Shown here in pieces: positions 8,279 through 17,298 of a stretch of 64,000 bases of DNA; within the stretch, counting starts at the first letter, position 1; the number at the start of each line of letters is the position of its first letter. The translations under genes and the position numbers were made by a program. Source of the stretch: Aalborgiella sp963841045 (GTDB taxonomy: Bacteria > Pseudomonadota > Gammaproteobacteria > Burkholderiales > Burkholderiaceae_C); NCBI GenBank assembly GCA_963841045.1, contig CAWJBD010000002.1, positions 217,657 to 281,656 of the forward strand. Reading direction: 5' to 3'. The notes beneath the pieces were generated by a model. The model saw nothing but the letters and a program-made list of their open reading frames with translations. It was not told the origin of the DNA and ran no database searches.

Positions 8279-9241
8279 ATGGACAAGGTCATTGATCCCA
8301 TCAAAGACCCCCTCGTCGAGCGGTATCTTGAGCATGTGCGTGTAGAAAAGCGATTGGCAGCACGCACAGTGACTTTGTATTCATTGGATTTGTTAAAACT
8401 CTGTGAGTTGACACAAGCATTGCAGCTTGAACTGGTGCAAGTGCAAAACCAACACATTCGGCGATGGGCTGCGCAAATGCATGCGCAGGGTCGATCTAGC
8501 CGAGGCATTGCTTTGATTTTGTCAGGCTGGCGTGGCTTTTATGCATGGCTGGGGCGTGAGGGCATGGTCAGCAGCAACCCAGTGCAAGATGTCAAAGCAC
8601 CTAAATCTGCAAAACCATTGCCCAAAGCAATGAGTGTTGACGATGCGATACATTTTGCGAACTACCATAGCGAAAGCGATGCACCTTGGCTTGAATTGCG
8701 TGATTCAGCCATGGTGGAGCTGCTGTACGGCAGTGGCTTGCGTGTGGGTGAACTGGTTGGTTTGGATGCCATTGGCACAGCACAGTCACTCGGTTGGGTT
8801 GATATGAATGCGGCAGAAGTGCATGTTTTGGGCAAAGGTGGCAAACGCCGCACTGTACCTGTGGGTAGCAAAGCGCTGCAAGCTTTGGGGTTGTGGGTGC
8901 GAGCAAGGGCAGATCTCATCACCAATGATATGGTCGCTAAAGAGTCAGCAAACGCCTTATTTTTAGGTAAAAACGGCAGTCGTCTCAGTGCTGCGTCTGT
9001 GTGGCAACGACTCAAACGCCGCAGCCTGCAAGCGGGTTTGGCCATGCCAGTACATCCCCACATGCTGCGACATTCATTTGCCAGCCATGTGCTGCAATCC
9101 AGCAGTGATTTGCGGGCAGTGCAAGAGCTTTTAGGCCACGCAAACATCACCACCACGCAGGTCTATACGCGGCTTGATTTTCAACATCTGGCCAAAGCCT
9201 ACGATGCGGCACATCCAAGGGCAAAAATCAAAAAGCCTTGA
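8279..9241 (+). CDS. xerC: Tyrosine recombinase XerC
   Basis: Site-specific recombinase that resolves chromosome dimers at dif together with XerD. It has 320 residues. The N-terminal SAM-like DNA-binding domain spans about 5-100. The catalytic domain holds Arg in GSGLRVGELVG, the HxxR pair in PHMLRHSFASH, His in ELLGHANITTT and the nucleophile Tyr in QVYTRLDF. The start lies 22 bases after DUF484. No dif site was recognised in the window. Confidence 0.93.
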   Translation: MDKVIDPIKDPLVERYLEHVRVEKRLAARTVTLYSLDLLKLCELTQALQLELVQVQNQHIRRWAAQMHAQGRSSRGIALILSGWRGFYAWLGREGMVSSNPVQDVKAPKSAKPLPKAMSVDDAIHFANYHSESDAPWLELRDSAMVELLYGSGLRVGELVGLDAIGTAQSLGWVDMNAAEVHVLGKGGKRRTVPVGSKALQALGLWVRARADLITNDMVAKESANALFLGKNGSRLSAASVWQRLKRRSLQAGLAMPVHPHMLRHSFASHVLQSSSDLRAVQELLGHANITTTQVYTRLDFQHLAKAYDAAHPRAKIKKP

Positions 9242-9249
9242 TTCGGTGT

Positions 9250-9281
9250 GGAGTGTGGCCTTGATTTCACAGCTACACTCC
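9250..9281. other. Stem-loop between xerC and the CobW-family gene
   Basis: GGAGTGTGGC (9250-9259) pairs with GCTACACTCC (9272-9281): 10 base pairs including one G-U, with a 12-base loop. No T-run follows, so it is not a standard terminator. It lies just after the xerC stop and about 90 bases before the cobW-like start, so it may affect read-through. Confidence 0.4.
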
Positions 9282-9373
9282 CTCATCTATGGCGATTAAG
9301 ATTGAACTGACCGTTTCAAAATGGCCGCAACAATCAACACTTCCTATTTTGCAGATTTTTTCAGGACAAAAGC

Positions 9374-10442
9374 ATGGCACTCATCCCCGTCACCATCATT
9401 ACAGGCTTTTTAGGTTCAGGCAAAACCACATTGCTAAAACGTGTACTCACAGAATCACATGGTCAAAAAATTGCGGTCATTGAGAATGAATTCGGTGAAG
9501 AAAATATCGACAGTGATATTTTGGTATCAGACACCACTGAAAACATCATCCAAATGAGCAATGGCTGCATTTGCTGCACCATCCGTGACGATCTGCGTGT
9601 CACCTTGCTGGATTTGGCTCAGAAAAAACGCAAAGGCGAAATCAAGTTTGACCGTGTGGTGATTGAGACCACCGGTTTGGCAGACCCAGGCCCTGTTGCG
9701 CAAACATTTTTCATGGATGAAGAAGTCGCAGAGCAATTCTTATTGGACAGCATATTGACATTGGTGGATGCCAAGCATGCGCAAACGCAGTTAACCGATC
9801 GCTTAGAGGCGCGCAGGCAAATTGGTTTTGCAGATCAAATTTTCATCAGTAAAGCCGATTTGGTGAGCTCAGGAAGAGGTTGAGGCTTTGAAACACCGCA
9901 TCCATCATATGAACCCACGCGCACCACAAAAAGTGGTCAATTTTGGCAATGTGGCAATTGCTGATGTATTTGATTTGCGTGGTTTCAACTTGAATGCTAA
10001 ATTGGAGTTTGAACCTGACTTCCTGAAAGATGAAGATGACCATCATCATCACGATACAGGTCCAGTTGACCCCGATAAATTAGGTCCGTTTTTTGGTGCG
10101 CACAAAGACCCAGATGCCAAACATTCGCATCACCATGTGCACGATGACGATGTGAAAAGCTTTGTCTATAAGACAGACAAAGCTTTTGACGCAGCCAAGC
10201 TAGAAGATTTTTTGAGTGCCATTGTGAATATTTATGGTCCTCGTATGTTCCGTTACAAAGGTGTTTTGAACATGAAGGGAACTGACAGAAAGGTCATTTT
10301 TCAAGGCGTGCACCAGTTAATGGGCTCGGATTTAGGCCCAATATGGGCAAAAGATGAAAAACGCAGCAGCAAAATGGTTTTTATTGGCATAAATTTACCA
10401 AAAGACATATTTTTACAAGGCATGGAGCAGTGCATAGCCTAA
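9374..10442 (+). CDS. CobW/COG0523-family GTP-binding metal chaperone (one frameshift)
   Basis: P-loop GTPase of the CobW/ZigA/YjiA group, which handles zinc or cobalt. Walker A is GFLGSGKTT (residues 11-19). The metal-binding CxCC motif is in SNGCICCTIRDDL, and the base motif is SKADL. The frame breaks after KADLVSS: an extra G at 9872-9873 turns GAAGAGGTT into an out-of-phase read. The frame resumes as EEVEALKHRIHHMNPRAP and runs to 10442. Two histidine clusters (DDHHHHD and KHSHHHVHDDD) in the C-terminal half support zinc binding. The corrected length is about 355 residues. Its position before dksA is typical of Comamonadaceae. Confidence 0.88.
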
Positions 10443-10527
10443 ATGGCTGAAGTTGCGGCTACAATCCGCGCGCCTGTTGAGTTTTGAATGCTTGGCATCC
10501 AAATTTTCATAGGCCCAGGAGACAAGA

Positions 10528-11712
10528 ATGAAGACCACGACAAAAAAGACTACCGTTAAAAAAGCCGCACCGAAAACCAGTGCTAAGAGCAGTGTGAAGG
10601 CCAGTGTAAAAACCAAATCTGCACCCAAGAAGGTTGCAAAAGCGCCAGTAAAAACATCTGCAAAGACTCCGGTTAAAACTGCCACAAAAACAAAACTTGT
10701 AAAACCAGCAGTCAAAACCACTGCAAAACCAGCTTTGAAAAAACCTGCTGCAAAGAAAGTGGTCAAAGCAGCTGTCAAAGTCGCAGTTAAAAAAACCTCT
10801 AAGCCAGCAACGAAAGCAGTACAGAAAACCACTGCCAAAACGTCAGCAAAGGTTGTGAATAAAAAATCTTCTGAAAAAAAATTACCTGTTAAACCTGTAT
10901 CAAAAGTGCCTCAAAAATTGTCTAAAACCTCTAAAGCAGTTACCCCACCCACCGCCAAAGCAAAAACAACGAGTGATTCAAAATCCGCAACTGTTAAAGT
11001 AAAAAAAGTCTCTGAAGCTGCAAAAAAAGAATCTCCGAAGGCATTCGATAAAACAACCAAAGTTGAAAAATTAAACACAGTAGCCCCTCAGGTTATCGCA
11101 CCTGTCAGTCCCGCAGTAACTAAAGCAAAGTCTTCAAGACTGGCCTCGTTGACGGTGCCATCTATGGCGCAGTCTGTTGCATCCACGGCAGCTAAAGCCA
11201 GCTTTGGTCCTGTCGTGAATGCGCCAATCGTCTTCGCGCCGGCACCGTTTGTGGTCAAACAAAATCCCAAGTTGGCAAACAACTGGAAGACCAAATCAGC
11301 AGAAGAATTGAGTTCAGAAGAGGTGTTATCAATGCCAGCATCTGAATACATGAACATCAAGCAAATGATGTTTTTCAGATTGCGATTGATTGAGCTTAAA
11401 AAGGGAATTTTGGAAAGCGCTGGCGCAACCAGCGAACATTTGCGCGACGAGTCCGCCGTTGTGCCTGATCCTACAGACAGAGCAACAATTGAAGAGGAGC
11501 ATGCGCTAGAGTTGCGAACCCGTGATCGAGAAAGAAAATTGCTGAAGAAAATTGAGCAATCAATCGCTCGCATTGATGCGGGAGATTACGGATATTGTGA
11601 TGAAACAGGCGAAGCCATTGGGGTTGGTCGTTTGCTAGCCAGACCCACGGCAACCTTGTCTTTAGAGGCACAGCAACGCCGTGAGTTAAAGCAAAAAATG
11701 TACGGTGATTAA
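10528..11712 (+). CDS. dksA: DksA-like RNA polymerase regulator with a long Lys/Ala-rich N-terminus
   Basis: RNA polymerase secondary-channel regulator that acts with ppGpp. The last ~130 residues are DksA: coiled-coil region MNIKQMMFFRLRLIELKKGI, acidic tip after DESAVVPDPTDRA, and the zinc-finger region GDYGYCDETGEAIGVGRLL. Only one of the four classical cysteines remains (C-D-E-T, and S in TATLSLEAQ), a known betaproteobacterial variant. The first ~255 residues are low-complexity Lys/Ala/Thr/Pro/Val repeats resembling histone H1 tails, so the protein is 394 residues instead of ~150. The tail would be strongly basic and could bind DNA or RNA (inference). The ATG at 10528 is preceded by GGAG. 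Confidence 0.88.
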   Translation: MKTTTKKTTVKKAAPKTSAKSSVKASVKTKSAPKKVAKAPVKTSAKTPVKTATKTKLVKPAVKTTAKPALKKPAAKKVVKAAVKVAVKKTSKPATKAVQKTTAKTSAKVVNKKSSEKKLPVKPVSKVPQKLSKTSKAVTPPTAKAKTTSDSKSATVKVKKVSEAAKKESPKAFDKTTKVEKLNTVAPQVIAPVSPAVTKAKSSRLASLTVPSMAQSVASTAAKASFGPVVNAPIVFAPAPFVVKQNPKLANNWKTKSAEELSSEEVLSMPASEYMNIKQMMFFRLRLIELKKGILESAGATSEHLRDESAVVPDPTDRATIEEEHALELRTRDRERKLLKKIEQSIARIDAGDYGYCDETGEAIGVGRLLARPTATLSLEAQQRRELKQKMYGD

Positions 11713-11729
11713 TTTGATTCTGACTGGTC

Positions 11730-12092
11730 ATGGGCTTCATTCGAAAATTCAAGTCAATGATTGGTCAGCAAATTAATGATGCTGACACAGGCATAAATTC
11801 CAAGTCTGTAGCTAAAAATCAAGCTCATGATAGTGAGCATGATGCCTATATTGAACCCAAACGCATCAGCCTAATTCGCACCCGTGAATTCGATCAACTG
11901 CGCACCATTTTGTTAAAAAATGGTGCGAGTTCAAGTCTAGAAATCACCAATACAACTTTCGACAAAAAAAGTCAGAATAAGGTGCATCATCCGGCGAAAA
12001 CGTTGAAAAAAATCGACGAAATCGAGGCTGAAATGTCAAAGCTATGGTGGAAAACCGTTCGCTTGGACTTATCAAAAGGCAAGCCGGACTGA
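11730..12092 (+). CDS. Small charged protein of unknown function
   Basis: Frame of 120 residues starting 17 bases after the dksA stop. It begins MGFIRKFKSMIGQQ and ends WWKTVRLDLSKGKPD. It is hydrophilic, with mixed charge and no signal peptide or membrane segment. A helical segment near the C-terminus (KTLKKIDEIEAEMSKLWW) is plausible. I do not recognise a family. Support comes from its position in the dksA transcript, its intact frame, and the terminator-like hairpin about 95 bases downstream. It may be a lineage-specific gene. Confidence 0.55.
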   Translation: MGFIRKFKSMIGQQINDADTGINSKSVAKNQAHDSEHDAYIEPKRISLIRTREFDQLRTILLKNGASSSLEITNTTFDKKSQNKVHHPAKTLKKIDEIEAEMSKLWWKTVRLDLSKGKPD

Positions 12093-12187
12093 GTTCATCA
12101 AAAATCATTATTTCGATAGCAAGCTTGTTGCGGTTCTGCACATTGCTTGCTCAATAATTTTTCTAACATTCACTTTCTTTCGTAAGT

Positions 12188-12219
12188 CCTTATTTTTGAA
12201 TGAAAATTCAAAAATAAGG
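12188..12219 (+). terminator. Perfect 14-bp hairpin, likely terminator after the dksA unit
   Basis: CCTTATTTTTGAAT (12188-12201) is perfectly complementary to ATTCAAAAATAAGG (12206-12219), with a GAAA loop. A T-rich stretch (TGTATTTTTCTTCT) follows. The stem is AT-rich, so strength is uncertain. It separates the dksA unit from mraZ. Confidence 0.55.
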
Positions 12220-12292
12220 CTGTATTTTTCTTCTAAGTCTTTGATTTAATTGATGTATTTGCCAAAAAATAACGCATAAAAATTAAAAATCC

Positions 12293-12301
12293 TGATATAG
12301 T
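12293..12301 (+). promoter_or_regulatory. Possible extended -10 promoter of the dcw cluster
   Basis: TGATATAGT is an extended -10 element (TGn followed by TATAGT, 5 of 6) about 78 bases before the mraZ start. No good -35 box is at the right distance. It lies just upstream of the palindrome at 12314-12340. Confidence 0.35.
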
Positions 12302-12313
12302 GGATAACAGTGC

Positions 12314-12340
12314 AAATTTGTGGGTTAAAAACCCAAATTT
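12314..12340. promoter_or_regulatory. Near-palindrome in the mraZ leader containing TGGGT/ACCCA
   Basis: AAATTTGTGGGTT (12314-12326) faces AACCCAAATTT (12330-12340), an 11-base inverted repeat with a two-base bulge and a 3-base loop. MraZ is known to bind repeated TGGG-type boxes upstream of its own gene. Only one direct TGGG box is seen here, with its mirror image. This could be an operator or an RNA hairpin. Confidence 0.35.
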
Positions 12341-12378
12341 TGATGCAGTTTGCGTGCTATTTATAAGGGTTTCATATT

Positions 12379-12816
12379 GTGTTTCTAGGACCATCATCGT
12401 TAAGTTTGGACGCTAAAGGCAGGTTGTCAATACCTGCGAAGTACCAAGCGGCTTTAATAAACGAAGCGGGTGGTCAGCTATGGGTGACAAAGCACCCACA
12501 CGGTTGTTTGATGATTTTGCCCAAACCAGAATGGGATGTGTTTTATGCCATCGTAGCTGGTCTGCCGATGTCAGATTTATGGCTGAAAAGAATTTTTCTA
12601 AGCAATGCGTTATCAGTGGAATTGGATGCAACGGGACGCATATTGATTGCACCTGAGTTGAGAGAGTCTTCGGGCATAACCAAAGAAACCACGCTGCGTG
12701 GTATGGGTAAGTATTTTGAGTTGTGGGATAAAGCCACATACGACGCAAACGAGTTACGACAAATCAATGGCATGCAAGATGTTTTGCCTGAAGCCATGAA
12801 GGCTATTTCGTTTTGA
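12379..12816 (+). CDS. mraZ: Transcriptional regulator MraZ
   Basis: First gene of the dcw cluster, 145 residues: a DNA-binding AbrB-like repressor that forms ring oligomers. Two tandem SpoVT/AbrB-type domains are seen, marked by LDAKGRLSIPAKYQ (about residues 10-23) and LDATGRILIAPELRES (about 83-98). The start is GTG at 12379 with AAGGG about 10 bases upstream. The stop overlaps the region of the rsmH start. Confidence 0.93.
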   Translation: MFLGPSSLSLDAKGRLSIPAKYQAALINEAGGQLWVTKHPHGCLMILPKPEWDVFYAIVAGLPMSDLWLKRIFLSNALSVELDATGRILIAPELRESSGITKETTLRGMGKYFELWDKATYDANELRQINGMQDVLPEAMKAISF

Positions 12817-12824
12817 ACGCAACC

Positions 12825-13736
12825 ATGTCAGCATTTAACAATCACACAACCGTGTTGCTGAGTGAAGCTGTAGAGGCATTGTGCACCAATCCAGATGAAA
12901 CCTATATTGATGGCACTTTTGGTCGTGGTGGCCATACCCAATTGCTGTTAACGAAACTGTCAGCCCATGGACGAGTCATTGCTTTTGATAAAGACCCAGA
13001 TGCGGTCAGTGTGGCAAAGAGCATCGGTGACACGCGTTTATCGATACGCCATGAAGGATTCAAAAATATTTGTGAGCTGCCTGATTCAAGTGTGGCAGGG
13101 GTATTGTTGGATTTGGGTATCAGTTCTCCACAAATAGATAACCCTGAACGTGGTTTCAGTTTTCGTTTTGAAGCGCCATTAGATATGCGTATGGATACAA
13201 CAAGAGGTATCAGTGTTGCGCAATGGTTGGAACGTGCAGATGTGAATCAAATAACGGAGGTGATACGTGAATACGGTGAAGAACGGTTTGCTAGCGCCAT
13301 TGCAAAGGCGATTATTACTCGCAGACAGGAACGGGGGGCAATTTCAACCACCACTGAATTGGCCCAGCTCGTGGCTGATACGGTCAAAACCCGCGAGTCG
13401 GGCCAGAATCCTGCAACGCGCACATTTCAGGCTTTTCGGATTTACATCAACGCAGAACTTGAGGAGTTGCAACAAGCGTTGACTGCAAGTTTAAATGTTA
13501 TCAAGCCAGGTGGCAGATTGGTGGTAATCAGTTTTCATTCGTTAGAAGACCGCATTGTCAAACAGTTCATCGCCGAACATTCTAAAGATGTTTATGACAG
13601 AAGGATGCCGTTGTCATTGCCAAAGAATAAGAAGTTGAAAGCGCTTGGACGAATTAAACCTTGCATGTCCGAAATATCAAGAAATCCAAGATCGCGCAGT
13701 GCTGTGATGCGTATAGCTGAAAGGCTAGCAGCATGA
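12825..13736 (+). CDS. rsmH: 16S rRNA (cytosine1402-N4)-methyltransferase RsmH (MraW)
   Basis: Methylates C1402 of 16S rRNA in the ribosomal P site. It has 303 residues from ATG 12825; a TTG 12 bases upstream overlaps the mraZ stop and is less likely. The SAM-binding motif is YIDGTFGRGGHT (about residues 29-40). The family signature GVLLDLGISSPQIDNPERGFSF and the C-terminal VVISFHSLEDRIVKQF are present. It overlaps ftsL by 4 bases (ATGA). Confidence 0.95.
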   Translation: MSAFNNHTTVLLSEAVEALCTNPDETYIDGTFGRGGHTQLLLTKLSAHGRVIAFDKDPDAVSVAKSIGDTRLSIRHEGFKNICELPDSSVAGVLLDLGISSPQIDNPERGFSFRFEAPLDMRMDTTRGISVAQWLERADVNQITEVIREYGEERFASAIAKAIITRRQERGAISTTTELAQLVADTVKTRESGQNPATRTFQAFRIYINAELEELQQALTASLNVIKPGGRLVVISFHSLEDRIVKQFIAEHSKDVYDRRMPLSLPKNKKLKALGRIKPCMSEISRNPRSRSAVMRIAERLAA

Positions 13737-14023
13737 TTCGATTCAACATTGCACTGTTCATAGCCACTTTGGCCACAATGCTTTATATCGTAGGTGTTCA
13801 GTATGAATCACGTCGTTTGTTTGTAGAAGTTGAAAAGGCAAATTTGAATGTCCGCAAACTCGAGTTTGAAAATGCTGCACTTCAAGTTGAAAAACGTGCA
13901 CAAGCCACACCACTGAGAATTGAAAAACTGGCCAAGGAACGATTGAATATGCGATCTGCACTTCCATCAGTGACGCAATATATTCAAAACGGATCGAATG
14001 ATGATGCTGGGGCTAAGAAATGA
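13733..14023 (+). CDS. ftsL: Cell division protein FtsL
   Basis: Small bitopic septal-ring protein that acts with FtsB and FtsQ. It has 96 residues: a membrane segment at about 4-20 (FNIALFIATLATMLYIVGV), then a periplasmic leucine/heptad coiled coil to about residue 70 with the usual KERLNMRSALPSVTQYI end. It overlaps rsmH and ftsI by 4 bases each, so translation is coupled. Assignment rests on topology, size and position. Confidence 0.9.
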   Translation: MIRFNIALFIATLATMLYIVGVQYESRRLFVEVEKANLNVRKLEFENAALQVEKRAQATPLRIEKLAKERLNMRSALPSVTQYIQNGSNDDAGAKK

Positions 14024-15753
14024 AAACCAGCATTTCATATACAACAAGTCCTTTGCTAGCCAGCAAAACGCCAGTTTGGCGTAGCAAATTCATAGTTGCC
14101 GCTTTGGTCTTGGGGTTTTTTGCTCTAGCAGTTCGAGCTGTAGACATTCAGGTTATTAACAACGATTTTTTTAAACGCCAAGGTGAACTTAGGTTTGTAA
14201 GGACACTGGATTTACCAGCGAATCGCGGCCAAATACTCGATAGAAATGGACTGATTCTGGCATCAAGTGTTATAGCACCGAGTATTTGGGCAACACCAGA
14301 GGATGTGGAGATATCAGATGCAAATCTGGCTAAATTAGCAAAGCTGTTAGATATGCCAATTGCTGAGGTGTCAAAGAAATTAAATGATGATGACAAGTCG
14401 TTTGTTTGGCTGAAAAGGCAAGTGGACATTAACAGAGCCAAGCAAATTGAAGCGTTAGGTATAAAAGGTGTGTATTTGCGCAATGAGTACAAGCGTCAGT
14501 ATCCTGAAGGCGATGCTGTTTCATCTTTGATGGGGTTTGCCAATGTAGAAGGCAAAGGTCTGGGTGGTATTGAATTGGCATTCAATGAGGCACTATCTGG
14601 TAAAACAGGCTCTCGTAAAGTAATTAAAGACCGACTGGGACGAGTTGTTGAGAACGTAGGAGAGCAGTTTTTACCTGTGACAGGCAAAGACTTGCAGCTG
14701 AGTATCGATAGCAAAATTCAATTTTTTGCCTTTCAAAAATTGCGAGATGCAGTTCAGGAGCATAAGGCTAAATCTGGTAGCGTGGTTGTTCTAGATGTTG
14801 TCACTGGTGAAGTTCTGGCTCTTGCGAATTATCCAGTATCAGCGAGTACAAAGATCGCTAATTTGAATGGAGCTCAGTTACGAAATCGCGCGCTAACAGA
14901 TACGTTTGAACCGGGTTCGACGATGAAGCCATTTACCGCAGCCTTGGCTTTAGAAAGAGGATTGGTAAAGCCAGAAACAGTTATTCAAACTGCACCAGGA
15001 CGTATCACCATTGGTGGAGCTACCATCACCGATGCACATCCACATGATGCGTTAACTGTTTCGCAGATCATTCAAAAATCAAGCAATGTGGGTGTTGTAA
15101 AGATGGCGATGCAGATGCAAGCCAGTGAAATGTGGACAATGTTTGACCAAGTGGGATTTGGGAAAAAACCACAATTGACATTTCCAGGTATGGCGACAGG
15201 TCGAGTTCGACCATATAAAAGTTGGCGACCTGTTGAGCAAGCTACGATGAGTTATGGATATGGATTGTCATGTAGTTTGGTGCAGTTAGCGCATGCATAT
15301 ACCGTCTTCGCACGAGACGGAGATTTGATACCTATGTCGATTGTTAAGCGCGATACAGTCGCAGTAGGGCAATCAGTAATTTCTCCTAAAACAGCATCAT
15401 CGATTAGATCGATGTTGCAATTGGCATCAGGCGACGGTGGAACAGCTCCAAAAGCACAAACCATGGGCTACTCAGTTGGGGGTAAAACAGGTACTGCTCA
15501 TGTGCTTGAAGGTAAAGCGTATGCCAATAAAAAATACAGAGGTTTTTATGTCGGTATGGCTCCGATAGAGAAGCCTCGCGTTGTTGTGGCTGTCATGATT
15601 GATGAACCCAGCAATGGTAAATATTTTGGTGGCGATGTAGCGGCCCCTGTGTTCAGTGAAACAGTACAGCAGAGCTTGCGCATATTGGGCGTTCAGCCAG
15701 ACCTGAGTGTAAAACCACAAATGGTTGCTAAAGCAGTTGAGGAGTCATTCTGA
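14020..15753 (+). CDS. ftsI: Septal peptidoglycan transpeptidase FtsI (PBP3)
   Basis: Class B penicillin-binding protein that crosslinks septal peptidoglycan with FtsW. It has 577 residues: one membrane segment at about 25-45, a pedestal domain with RGQILDRNGLILASS, then the transpeptidase domain. Catalytic motifs are S-T-M-K in FEPGSTMKPF, S-S-N in QKSSNVGVVK, and K-T-G in GGKTGTAHVLEG. The stop shares its last A with the murE start. Confidence 0.95.
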   Translation: MKTSISYTTSPLLASKTPVWRSKFIVAALVLGFFALAVRAVDIQVINNDFFKRQGELRFVRTLDLPANRGQILDRNGLILASSVIAPSIWATPEDVEISDANLAKLAKLLDMPIAEVSKKLNDDDKSFVWLKRQVDINRAKQIEALGIKGVYLRNEYKRQYPEGDAVSSLMGFANVEGKGLGGIELAFNEALSGKTGSRKVIKDRLGRVVENVGEQFLPVTGKDLQLSIDSKIQFFAFQKLRDAVQEHKAKSGSVVVLDVVTGEVLALANYPVSASTKIANLNGAQLRNRALTDTFEPGSTMKPFTAALALERGLVKPETVIQTAPGRITIGGATITDAHPHDALTVSQIIQKSSNVGVVKMAMQMQASEMWTMFDQVGFGKKPQLTFPGMATGRVRPYKSWRPVEQATMSYGYGLSCSLVQLAHAYTVFARDGDLIPMSIVKRDTVAVGQSVISPKTASSIRSMLQLASGDGGTAPKAQTMGYSVGGKTGTAHVLEGKAYANKKYRGFYVGMAPIEKPRVVVAVMIDEPSNGKYFGGDVAAPVFSETVQQSLRILGVQPDLSVKPQMVAKAVEESF

Positions 15754-17298
15754 TGATTGAACTGCAGAATCCCATCGATGCGGCCAAATGGTTGCGGACA
15801 AATGTGAGTGGATCACTTCAAACAAACAGTCAAAATATCAATAGAGGAGACGGTTTTGTAGCATGGCCGGGTTCATCAACTGATGGTCGTCATTTTGTTA
15901 AGCAATCTTTGGCAAAGGGAGCTGCCGTTTGTTTGGTTGAAGCAATTGGTATTCAAGCATTTGATTTTAAAAATTTTAACGATCAGGTTGCAGTTTTTAA
16001 AGATCTTAAAAAATCCACTGGGTATATTGCATCGGAATATTACGAACAACCAAGCGAAAAGTTAGATGTGATAGCAGTTACTGGGACGAATGGAAAGACT
16101 TCAACTGTTTGGTGGCTGGCGCAAGCACTGACGCATGTCAAAAGTGATTCGGCAAAAAAATGTGGAGTAATTGGTACGCTTGGGGTTGGGGCAGCAGACC
16201 CGATAAAAGGTCATTCAAATCCGAGTAAGTTAAATCGTCAGGGTTTGGTACTTAATGGCTTAACAACCCCTGATCCTGTACTTCTGCAAAAATCATTTCG
16301 TGAATTCCTTGACGATGGCTATGGCGCATGCGCCATTGAAGCGTCATCAATAGGGTTGGCCGAGGATAGATTGTCTGGTACTGCCATTAAAACTGCGGTT
16401 TTCACAAATTTCACGCAGGACCATTTGGACTATCACAATACGATGGAGTCATATTGGGAATCGAAAATGAGTCTATTTGAGTGCGCAACACTTGAAGTGG
16501 CAGTCATTAATGTAGATGATCCAAAATCCCAGCAAATACTTGCAAAGTTGGAAGGTAAGGCTGTAGATGTATGGACGACATCAACAACTTCTGCGACGAC
16601 TGCCAAAGCAAGAATATTCGCAACTGCTGTGCAATACACAGAACAAGGGGTTGCTTGTGTGGTGCATGAGGGACCCAACTCATACAGCTTGCAAACATCT
16701 CTAGCTGGGACTTACAACATCGCCAATCTACTTGGCGTTCTTGCTGTCATGAGATCCCTGGGTATTGCGATGAAAGAGGCAATAGAGGTTTGCCAATTGT
16801 TGACCCCCGTACCTGGTCGCATGAACACAATCATACAAGCTGGTATGCCTGCAATCATTGTTGATTATGCTCACACGCCTGATGCATTAGAGAAGGCATT
16901 GGTAGATTCTCGAAATCTATCCAATCAGCGTGATGGACAGCTCATTTGTGTTTTTGGTTGCGGTGGAAATCGGGATAGGTTAAAGCGTCCCATCATGGCG
17001 CAGGTTGCACAGAAATTTGCAGATCGTGTAGTCGTGACTTCTGATAATTCTAGAGATGAAAATGTCAACGACATTTTTAAAGACATAAAAGCTGGATTTA
17101 TATCAACCGATGAAGTAATCTTTTGAAATCGACCGTGCGAATGCCATTGCGAAAACTGTCTCTACAGCAACGTCAAATGATGTCGTTTTAATCGCGGGTA
17201 AAGGGCATGAGCTGTATCAAGAGTTAATGGGTAAGCGTCACTACTTCTCAGACAAAGAACAAGCTCTATCAGCTTTGAATCGATGGGGTCAGCCATGA
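15753..17298 (+). CDS. murE: UDP-MurNAc-L-Ala-D-Glu:meso-DAP ligase MurE (one frameshift)
   Basis: Adds the third residue of the peptidoglycan stem peptide. The ATP loop is VTGTNGKTSTVWW (about residues 109-121), with the CAIEASSIGL and YAHTPDALEKAL blocks. The frame ends early at 17126. One extra T in the TTTT run 17121-17124 explains this. Corrected, the C-terminus reads DEVIFEIDRANAIAK, then LIAGKGHELYQ, and ends at TGA 17296-17298, overlapping murF. The DAP-recognition motif, normally D-N-P-R, reads DNSR here. The corrected product is about 514 residues. An essential gene, so I take the indel as a sequence error. Confidence 0.92.

Noticed and set aside
9241..9373. Zur-type operator before the CobW-family gene
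   Set aside because: The region holds a hairpin, but nothing close to a known Zur palindrome was found.
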